This document shows positions 16,292 through 24,000 of a stretch of 32,784 nt of DNA, one piece after another. The stretch lies in the NCBI GenBank assembly GCA_934177725.1, contig CAKPPO010000019.1:1-32784 (forward strand), given 5' to 3'. The notes beneath the pieces were generated by a model, which was given only the letters and a program-made list of their open reading frames with translations, did no database searches and was not told the DNA's origin. The position numbers and the translations under genes are program-made. Position 1 is the stretch's first letter, and every line of letters starts with the position of its first letter. This DNA comes from an uncultured Clostridia bacterium. GTDB lineage: Bacteria; Bacillota; Clostridia; TANB77; CAG-508.

Positions 16292-16327
16292 AAAAAAAGA
16301 ATTGATTTTTACATCAATTCTTTTTTT
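16292..16327 (+). terminator. terminator of the TM2-domain gene
   Basis: Fifteen-base perfect stem (AAAAAAAGAATTGAT and its complement) ending in T7, 56 bp after the stop. Confidence 0.85.
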
Positions 16328-16441
16328 ATCTAATACAGAGAGTTCTCCTACAAGGAGAACTTTCTGTACTAGATAAATATGGCGAGCCTAAGATTTTCTT
16401 AAAATTTGCATTTGATAAAAAATCTTAGGCTCGCTTTTTTA
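16328..16441 (+). repeat. two tandem long hairpins, possible small RNA or element boundary
   Basis: Hairpin 1 (16328-16374) pairs ATCTA..TACAGAG-AGTTCTCCT with its near-perfect complement around an ACA-type loop. Hairpin 2 (16382-16397/16419-16434) has a 16-bp perfect stem GCGAGCCTAAGATTTT with a 21-base loop and is followed by T6-7, the form of a terminator on the plus strand. They directly follow the terminator of the TM2 gene, so they are not needed for that gene. No promoter is clear between them. Confidence 0.6.
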
Positions 16442-16447
16442 TTCTGT

Positions 16448-16627
16448 TTATAAATCTTTATATTCAAAGTACTTTGTTACTTTATTTCCATCTTTATCTT
16501 CTGTATTAATACTCTTTCCTTTCAAATTATATGGATAAAATCCACGAATAATTAAGAGTATTAAAATAATTATGACCCAAAATGGATCTGCATCCAGTAA
16601 GTATAAAAAATATTTTATACTTTCCAT
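16448..16627 (-). CDS. small membrane protein, 59 residues
   Basis: Unrecognised short protein beginning MESIKYFLYLLDADPFW. It has one strong transmembrane helix at about residues 16-29 (IIILILLIIRG) and a charged tail rich in Lys/Asp. Three things make the gene credible despite its size: an AAGGAG ribosome binding site ten bases before the ATG, a near-perfect promoter (TTGCAA-N17-TATAAT at 16663-16691), and normal codon use. The topology is probably N-out or N-in with a ~30-residue hydrophilic C-terminus. It is the leftmost gene of the accessory region, next to the tandem hairpins. Confidence 0.7.
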   Translation of the reverse strand: MESIKYFLYLLDADPFWVIIILILLIIRGFYPYNLKGKSINTEDKDGNKVTKYFEYKDL

Positions 16628-16662
16628 ATAAGTATGTCTCCTTCTTATTTATTATGCTTTAT

Positions 16663-16691
16663 ATTATACACTATTTTAATGTATTTTGCAA
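16663..16691 (-). promoter_or_regulatory. sigma-A promoter of the 59-residue protein
   Basis: Minus strand TTGCAA (16686-16691), 17-bp spacer, TATAAT (16663-16668), just after the HNH gene stop. Confidence 0.75.
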
Positions 16692-16696
16692 TGTCT

Positions 16697-17080
16697 TTAT
16701 ATCTCTTTATCATATATATATCCTAATTTGCTATGTATTTCTTTATGGCAGTTTGAACATACTAATTTACACTTTAATGCCTCTGCTTTATATTCCTTCC
16801 ATGACATTGTATTCCCAGAACCTAATTTAAATTCTTTTTGTTTTGGATCTTCATGATGAAATTCTAAAGCGTCAACACATTTGTTATATCCACATATACT
16901 GCATTTGCCACCTAATAGCTTTATTGCTTGTATTTTCATATTTCTTCTTAATATTGTTTTTTGATGTTTTTTAGTTTTATTATCACTTCTTGTTGATTCT
17001 CCACTACAATTATAGCAATAAATTCTAGTAGAAGATTTCGTTTCAAATTTAGAATTACATATTTCGCATATTTTTATCAT
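16697..17080 (-). CDS. HNH endonuclease-like zinc protein
   Basis: 127-residue protein with an N-terminal Cys pair zinc ribbon (CEICNSKF and CYNCSG, about 5-28). A basic region (about 30-50) comes next, then an HNH-type fold: CSICGYNKC near 60, the LEFHHEDP catalytic His pair near 72-79, and CSNCHKEIHS near 108-117. The metal-binding and general-base residues of HNH are present, so nuclease activity is plausible. It has its own promoter (17102-17130) and is separated from the upstream operon by a terminator. It is therefore probably an independent unit; a role with the neighbouring operon is only a guess. Confidence 0.82.
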   Translation of the reverse strand: MIKICEICNSKFETKSSTRIYCYNCSGESTRSDNKTKKHQKTILRRNMKIQAIKLLGGKCSICGYNKCVDALEFHHEDPKQKEFKLGSGNTMSWKEYKAEALKCKLVCSNCHKEIHSKLGYIYDKEI

Positions 17081-17101
17081 TTTCTCACATCCTTGATATA
17101 T

Positions 17102-17130
17102 ATTATATATACTTTTCTTTTTTTAAACAA
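17102..17130 (-). promoter_or_regulatory. sigma-A promoter of the HNH gene
   Basis: Minus strand TTGTTT (17125-17130), 17-bp spacer, TATAAT (17102-17107). Confidence 0.6.
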
Positions 17131-17134
17131 GCGA

Positions 17135-17164
17135 ACAAAAAAATAACAGATAATTTCTTATCTG
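17135..17164 (-). terminator. terminator of the five-gene operon
   Basis: Minus strand stem CAGATAA/TTATCTG with GAAA loop (17147-17164), followed by TTATTTTTTT. It lies between the zinc-ribbon membrane gene and the HNH promoter. Further upstream (17177-17214) a small GGCTC/GAGCC structure with an inner GCAC/GTGC hairpin lies in the same 3' untranslated region. Confidence 0.75.
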
Positions 17165-17298
17165 CTATCTTTTATTGGCTCGTTTGGCACTTCCGTGTGC
17201 GAAAAATATGAGCCTGTATTTATAATCGTATTTTATATTTGATTCTATGGTTATAATTTAACATAACTTTTTATATAAATCAAGTGGTTTTGAAAAAT

Positions 17299-18012
17299 TT
17301 ATTTATTATCACTTTCTATGTATGTATAAGTTGATTTTTTTACTTTTGGCACAAAATATATTTTTTCATTATCTTTCATATAATAAAATTCAATAATATC
17401 ATTGTTATATGTAAAATAAAATTTGAAATTCTTACTTTCAGTAGTAATATTAATATTGGTTACTCCATCAATATATTGAGCTTTATAATTTCCATTATAT
17501 TCTACACCATCTTCAACAACAACCGCAATATTATCCTTTAATTTAACACTCATTCCATTATTTGATACCCATTCATCCTCGTAAATTTGAGATAAATTAG
17601 CTATAAAGATAACAATTGCCAAGATAATTAATACAATTCTTATTAGAATTATCCATTTTTTTAACTTCGGTATTTTACTGATTGTTATCTGTTTTATTTT
17701 TGGTATGAATGCTAACGCAACAATGCTCCAACTAATGAATGGAACAAGTGGCTTTTCTAATGCAAAACAAACTAAAGCCGTCATAATTGAAAAAGCAACT
17801 TGTATATAGCACAAAATTTTGCAAATGTCATTAATCACTTTATTGCTAACTTTATCATTTTCATATCTTTCATTCTTTTTTTCATTATTAGAATAATTAA
17901 ATTTATTATCATTAACTCTAATATTTTTTCTCGTTTCTTCTTTATTTATATATCCACAAAATGGACATTCTAAATTATCTTCTATATCATTACCACATTT
18001 ATAACATTTCAT
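17299..18012 (-). CDS. zinc-ribbon membrane protein of unknown function
   Basis: 237-residue protein. It has an N-terminal zinc ribbon (CYKCGND and CPFCGY, residues 3-20) and a polar Asn/Lys-rich linker to about 60. About three transmembrane helices follow (roughly 65-85, 88-103 and 122-140). A C-terminal soluble domain of about 95 residues, probably beta-rich and outside the membrane, ends the protein. That domain contains WVSNNGMSVKLKDNIAVV and YNGNYKAQYIDGV repeats of strand-like sequence. I do not recognise the family. The gene starts 6 bp after the AAA+ ATPase stop, so it is the last gene of the operon and may be its membrane sensor or effector (inference). Confidence 0.85.
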   Translation of the reverse strand: MKCYKCGNDIEDNLECPFCGYINKEETRKNIRVNDNKFNYSNNEKKNERYENDKVSNKVINDICKILCYIQVAFSIMTALVCFALEKPLVPFISWSIVALAFIPKIKQITISKIPKLKKWIILIRIVLIILAIVIFIANLSQIYEDEWVSNNGMSVKLKDNIAVVVEDGVEYNGNYKAQYIDGVTNINITTESKNFKFYFTYNNDIIEFYYMKDNEKIYFVPKVKKSTYTYIESDNK

Positions 18013-18018
18013 ATCTTA

Positions 18019-19392
18019 TTAATCCTTTAATTTTATTTCCTCAATGTCAGATAAAGTTAATTCTAATAATTCTTCATCAGTTAAATTATTTCCTTTGTTA
18101 GATAATCTATCCGCTTGTCGTATTAACGCTTTTTCAAAAAAGTTTCTAACGTCTCTACCATTAGCAAAATTTTCATTACGATAAATATATCTTTTTTCAA
18201 AATAATCTTTAACATATTCTTGTGCTTCATCAGTTATATTAAATTTATATCCTTTGCACATTTTTTCAAATATAGCATACAATTCTTCAGGTGTATAATC
18301 CTTAAAGTATAAATATTTATTAAATCTAGATTTTAAACCAGGATTTGATTCCAAAAAATCCTCCATCAAATTTGTATATCCTGCTACTATCACTATAAGA
18401 TTATCTCTATGATCTTCCATTGCTTTTAGCAATGTATCTATTGCTTCTTGTCCATAGTCATTTCCATCTTTATTAGAAGTAAGTGAATATGCTTCATCAA
18501 TAAAAAGTATTCCACCTATTGCTGACTTTACTACATCTTGTACTTTTAGTGCTGTTTGTCCAACATATCCTCCAACTAATCCGGATCTATCAACTTCTAC
18601 TAACTGTCCTTGACTTAATACTCCAATTTTATTATAAATACGTGCTAACAATCTTGCAACTGTAGTTTTACCTGTTCCTGGATTTCCCATAAATACTAAA
18701 TGTAATGACATTGGTTGTTGTTTTAGATTTCTCTTTTCTCTTATTCTTCTAATTTGTACCAAATTGATTAATGATTGCACATCTTGTTTTACATCATCTA
18801 ATCCAATTAAGCTATTTAGTTCATTTAATAATTCTTGCAAACTTTTGTCTTCATCCAATTTTGTTACACTAATGTTATTGTTACTTTCTATATTATTTGA
18901 ATTATATATAGACTGATATTCTTGTGCTTCTTTTTTGTAATAATTAAGGTATTTAGTATAAACTGCAATTTTCCTATCATCTATTACGTCATCAACCATC
19001 ATTACTTCTTTTCCAAGAATCTCATATATATTAATTAAAAAGTCTGCAATATTTCCAGTATCATCATTTATTACTTTTTTCTCTCTTAATTTAACATCTG
19101 CCTCTTTGAATACAATTATTCCAACTGGTATACTCATACTATCGTCGCTTAATATTCCAGATGTTTTTATAACTTGCTTTAAATTTTCTATAGTTAGTTC
19201 TACATCTAAATCTAGATACCTATTTAAAAAATTAACTTCAGATTGTGTTATTTTCCCATCAATTCCAATTATTCTAGAAACAAACTGCAATAACTCAAAT
19301 TTAACAATTTCTTTTGTTGTTTGATTATTATTTTCAGTTTGTCCGAGTCCCTGTATCTTTATATATTCTTTGTATTCCAACATTATATTCAT
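18019..19392 (-). CDS. TerB-like domain fused to CbxX/SpoVK-type AAA+ ATPase
   Basis: 457-residue ATPase. Residues about 30-140 resemble a TerB-like domain (FVSRIIGIDGKITQSEVNFLNRYL). The C-terminal half is a CbxX/CfxQ-type AAA+ module, with Walker A GNPGTGKTT (236-244), pore loop GYVGQT (275-280), Walker B ILFIDEA (295-301), sensor 1 near 334-340 and an arginine-finger segment PGLKSRF (351-357). All catalytic residues are present, so a hexameric remodelling ATPase is expected. The first ATG follows a stop directly and has no ribosome binding site. A 38-residue frame with a better site (19334-19450) overlaps its start, so translation is coupled or the true N-terminus is frameshifted. TerB-AAA proteins recur in stress and phage-defence loci. 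Confidence 0.88.
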   Translation of the reverse strand: MNIMLEYKEYIKIQGLGQTENNNQTTKEIVKFELLQFVSRIIGIDGKITQSEVNFLNRYLDLDVELTIENLKQVIKTSGILSDDSMSIPVGIIVFKEADVKLREKKVINDDTGNIADFLINIYEILGKEVMMVDDVIDDRKIAVYTKYLNYYKKEAQEYQSIYNSNNIESNNNISVTKLDEDKSLQELLNELNSLIGLDDVKQDVQSLINLVQIRRIREKRNLKQQPMSLHLVFMGNPGTGKTTVARLLARIYNKIGVLSQGQLVEVDRSGLVGGYVGQTALKVQDVVKSAIGGILFIDEAYSLTSNKDGNDYGQEAIDTLLKAMEDHRDNLIVIVAGYTNLMEDFLESNPGLKSRFNKYLYFKDYTPEELYAIFEKMCKGYKFNITDEAQEYVKDYFEKRYIYRNENFANGRDVRNFFEKALIRQADRLSNKGNNLTDEELLELTLSDIEEIKLKD

Positions 19393-19450
19393 CTATAATG
19401 TCTGCTAGTTGAAAAACTGTATCTACACTTTTCTCTAAATCCAACTTCAT
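19334..19450 (-). CDS. 38-residue overlapping frame upstream of the AAA+ gene
   Basis: Reads MKLDLEKSVDTVFQLADIID then continues to a stop inside the AAA+ gene, overlapping it by about 59 bp in another frame. AAGGGG lies nine bases before its ATG, better than anything before the AAA+ start. The sequence looks like a normal amphipathic N-terminal helix. Two readings are possible. It may be a leader peptide giving translational coupling, or the real N-terminus of the AAA+ protein, separated by one surplus base near 19380-19392. Confidence 0.5.
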   Translation of the reverse strand: MKLDLEKSVDTVFQLADIIDEYNVGIQRIYKDTGTRTN

Positions 19451-19464
19451 AACAACAACCCCTT

Positions 19465-20994
19465 CTACTTCTTATAAAACATATTTTTCTTTTTATCTTT
19501 TATTTCTATTTGTTCTTCTGTTTTTTCCTCAATATCCTCATTTATTTTTTCCTTGTTTTCTTCAACTGCTAAATTTTCAACTTTCTTATTCTTAATGTCA
19601 TTATTTTTTAATTGCATCCATCTTTCTTTTGTCATTAATACTTTTCTTGGCTTACTTTCTTGATACCCTGAAATTATACCTCTTTCTTCCATTTGGTCTA
19701 TTATTCTTCCAGCTCTTGCATATCCTACTTTAAATCTTCTCTGTATAAATGAAGTCGAAGCTTGACCTGTTTCAATAACTATATCAATCGCTTCCATTAA
19801 GAAAGGATCTATTTCGTTATCTTCATATTCTTCTAAGATATTTTCATCACTATTTTCAATTTTTATATTTATTTCTTCATTTTTGAATTTTTCTGTATTG
19901 TTTATAACTTCATTAATATCATTTAATTTATCAGTTTTATTCTCGTTAATACTAATATCTTTTTCTAATATTTTTTGTGATTGCAATACTCTTATTTGTT
20001 CTTTTAATATATTTCCTACCCCTTGTTTAGATAGCATTATGCATTCATTAAACCCATTATCTCCGTAGAAATTTATGTAAGAATAGCTCATTATTGGATA
20101 TCTTGGATTATTCGCAAATCTTCTATCTGGTCCTCCACTCTTATTAACATATTTGTAAGTATAATCCACTACTGTTCCATCCCATTGTTTCATCTCATTT
20201 TCTATGAAATTGCCATTTGTAACACTGATTCCTAAATGTTTATAGGATAACGCCCCAACTTTTTTACCTTCTATTATTAAAACTTTATCTGGAAAAAAGT
20301 ATAATTTCTGTTTTCCAACTGGAACACATGGAATTTTCACATTTGTCTTTATATATTTAGGAATTTTATTGGCAATTATAATATCTTTTCTATTAACTAA
20401 ACTTGATGCTCCTGAATTATATTTAGCATCAAAATTATAATTTTTAGATAAAATGTACCATTTTCTTTTACACTTTGTTATCTCATCAAATGAATCATAG
20501 AATTGTTGCAATTTTAATTCAGTTTCTTCATCTATATCATAAAATATAATAGTATTTTTTCTTTTATAATCTAAATATGCAAATATAATAAAAGCCAATA
20601 TAAATAGATATATATTAAATATAAACAATAAAGAAAACCATTTTAATGTAATTTTATTATAATTATCTTTTATCTCTTCAACTAATTCTATTGAAGATGA
20701 ATCACAAATTTCCTCTGTATTATATTCATCTAAATCTTCATTATCACTTTTGTACGTATAGTTATTTTGATTATATTTTTTTATATTTTGAGTATTATTG
20801 TGTCTATTTTCCCCTTTAGAATTTTTCCAAGTTTTCTTATAGTAAATTCCGTTTCTTCCCATTTGGACGTAATTTCCTCTTGGTCCACTTCCTATTCTAA
20901 ATCCCTTTATACCAGTTGATACACCAACGCCTGATTTTGAAAAATTAAATCTTAATCCACCTAAACTAACAGATTTTCTAAAATAAAATCCCAT
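19465..20994 (-). CDS. DUF4236 - membrane - FtsK-gamma fusion protein
   Basis: 509-residue protein with an unusual domain order. Residues 1-55 are a DUF4236 domain (FRKSVSLGGLRFNFSKSGVGVS, then GIKGFRIGSGPRGNYV). Residues about 118-142 form a transmembrane segment. A ~240-residue region of unknown fold contains KSGGPDRRFANNPRYP. Residues 396-459 match the FtsK gamma winged-helix domain (RRFKVGYARAGRIIDQMEERGII), which in FtsK/SpoIIIE reads DNA orientation sequences. A charged tail ends the protein. There is no FtsK motor domain. The protein could therefore tether a DNA site at the membrane (inference). The site AAAGAGG overlaps the helicase stop 12 bp upstream, and the next gene starts 14 bp downstream. 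Confidence 0.87.
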   Translation of the reverse strand: MGFYFRKSVSLGGLRFNFSKSGVGVSTGIKGFRIGSGPRGNYVQMGRNGIYYKKTWKNSKGENRHNNTQNIKKYNQNNYTYKSDNEDLDEYNTEEICDSSSIELVEEIKDNYNKITLKWFSLLFIFNIYLFILAFIIFAYLDYKRKNTIIFYDIDEETELKLQQFYDSFDEITKCKRKWYILSKNYNFDAKYNSGASSLVNRKDIIIANKIPKYIKTNVKIPCVPVGKQKLYFFPDKVLIIEGKKVGALSYKHLGISVTNGNFIENEMKQWDGTVVDYTYKYVNKSGGPDRRFANNPRYPIMSYSYINFYGDNGFNECIMLSKQGVGNILKEQIRVLQSQKILEKDISINENKTDKLNDINEVINNTEKFKNEEINIKIENSDENILEEYEDNEIDPFLMEAIDIVIETGQASTSFIQRRFKVGYARAGRIIDQMEERGIISGYQESKPRKVLMTKERWMQLKNNDIKNKKVENLAVEENKEKINEDIEEKTEEQIEIKDKKKNMFYKK

Positions 20995-21006
20995 AAAATA
21001 CCTCTT

Positions 21007-24000
21007 TTACTCTTTATTACTATCATTTACATATATATTAGTTAAATTAATATTCTTTGTTATTTCTGATATTTTATCTTCAATATTGTTTTTATCCTCA
21101 TCTTTATTATCTTCAAATTCTTGTTTTCCTTCACTTTTTTCTATACTTTCCTCAAAATCTTTAAGCTTAAATACAGGTTCTACAATATTAAAGCTATCTT
21201 CTTCACTAAGAATATTATTTATTTTAATTATAAGTTCAGAAACAGTCTTTTCTTTATTAGCATAAAATTGACTAGCCCTTACTCTAATAAATTTCCATCC
21301 ACATCTTATTAAAACATCTTGTTCACTAATATCTGCCTCATATTCTTCTTTACTCTTACATTCATCTCCATCACATTGAATTGCAATCTTTTTTCCATTT
21401 TCGTCATCAATAACAAAATCCAATTCATATTTACCAATTTTAAAATGAGACATTGCTTCAATTTTATTTTTTCTTAATTCAATATATAATTCCTTTTCAA
21501 AATCTGTATTTAATTTAATATCTCTATCTATCTTTTCATTTTTATCAAAAGTATTATAATAAGTAATTAATTTATATCTTAAGCATTCTTTACTTAATTC
21601 GTTTGGATGTATTGAATATACTAATATTACTTGTTCTTTTGCCCTTGATGCAGCAACATTAAATGACCTTTCAAATTCTTTTGTTGTTAACGCTTTTACT
21701 ATTCTTGTTTCACCATCATCTTGTTTTTTACTTATAACCATTGAAAGAATTATAACGTCTCTTTCATCACCTTGAAATTCATATGAATTTCCAATTTTAA
21801 TTTTTCTTTCTTTTATAAAATCACTACTAAAGTTTTGCCAAATTGCTGTATTTAACATCTTAATTTGTGCATTACTGTTTTGTAGCACAATAATTCCTAT
21901 ATCCTTCTTATTATATGATTTATTATTTTCTATACTTTTTAATATTTCTATAATTTTATCAATTTCTTTTTTATTTATTAGATAGTTTGAACTAACAGCA
22001 TTAACAGTAGCATCTTCTAAATAATATGTTTCTATAGGATTTTTAATTGTATTTTCTTTGCTTCTTACTTTTAAACAATTGATTTGATCTCCATAGAAAT
22101 ATTTATTTGAAAAACCTATTATTTCTGGCAAGCATCTAAAATGTTCTTTTAATACTACCTTTTTACTTCCACACACATTTTGAGCTAAATCATATATACT
22201 CATATCCATATCAAATCCAACACCTAGCCCAATATTTGTTAAATATTTGCTTTGTAATTCTTTTAAACTATCTATTGTTATTCCAACTGATATTGGACTT
22301 ATTTGCTTATCGTCCCCAACTATTATCATTTTCTTACCCCTTAATAGCGCTGTTAATGATATAATTGAAGATTGAGAACTTTCATCCATTATAACAACAT
22401 CAAATTGTGGTTTATTTGAATATGGATATTGTTCTATAACTTTATCTAACGGCATAATCCAAATTGGAATAGCTTCTTTGGCAACCTGCATTTGTTCTTG
22501 CATTTCTCTTCTAATAATATTTGCTCTCTTTCCAGTTCCCTTTCCCAATTTTGTTTTTAACGATAGCCATTGTGATAAAGCTTTGCATATTGTATTTGTC
22601 ATATTATTTATTTGATTGTACCAACTCTTTTGCTCAATTAACTTAACCACTATATCTTTTTCTTGTTTTTGTATTTTTTCTTTTTTGTCCAATAACTCAC
22701 TAAATTTTTGATTATTCAATTCTTGATAGAAGAAATACATATTTAATCTATAATACTTCAATATTTCATCAAAATTTTTAATTATATTCCTTCTTTCCTC
22801 ATCTTCAATTGATATATATTTATTTATAAATGCTGGATAATTTTGTGTTTCATTTTCATATTTTCTTTTAAGTTCATTATACTTTTCATCTACAATATAA
22901 ATTTTTTCAATCTTTTCTCTCTCATTTTTAAAAGATTCAATATCTTTATCTTTTATTGCTTCTATTATTTTTTCAAATACATCATATGTCTTTACACTTA
23001 ATGTTTCTAAATTATGCAATTTATCATCATAACTTGTTTGACTATTTAAATATTCACTATAATCAATTACTTTAGTAATTTCCTCATATATTTTTTCATA
23101 TTCTTCATTTTTTATATATTGTAAAACCTTAACATTTGTTCTGAATATATCACTTAACGCATCTTTTAAATCTGTAACAATTTGAGAATAGTTAATAAAT
23201 GTAGAAAGCATCTCAATTAAAACTTCTAATGTTCTTGAAAATTCCTTTTCATTTACAAGTTCCCATAAACTACTTTCTCTCAATGTACCTGCTATATCAT
23301 TTTTGATTTTTCCCACTTTTAATTCATACTTTATCTTAGCTAGAGCCAATTTTAAATTTTCTTCAGTAATGTTTTCATCTAATCTCTTATTATTAACTAT
23401 AATATTAGATAATTCTGATATTTCTTTTTTATATTTTATTTTCTCTAATATACTAACTTTCCCATCATTTGTTAAAGCTTCATATACCGTATTTAATGCT
23501 TTACTAAGATTAATTTTTTCATTAGATTTTAACTCTATATTATTTCCTATTAATTCAGTTTCTGTATTTTCGAAAAATTCCTTACTCTTGTTACAATCAT
23601 CAATTATAGCTTGAAGATTTGTCATTCTAGGTTTATATGTACAATTTTCAGTAATATATTTTCTATCATATAAATTTTCAAGTTTAATAACATTGCTTAT
23701 CGTATTTGATAACATATTAATATCATAATCTTTTAAGTTTCTATCATCTATCCCTTCTTTTATTAATTCATCTACAATTTGACTATTTTCTATATTTTTT
23801 ATATTTTCGATTGCTAGTTCGTAGCTCTCCCAATCTATTTGTTCTGGTAAATCAAACTCTCTTCCAACAATAAAATCTTTATATTTTTTTAAATCATTTA
23901 TTATTGCATTTATTTCTAATAACATTTCTTTATCAAAACTAATATTGTTATAATTATTAGTGTCTTCAATATAATTATATTTTGTATTATTATTTAAATA

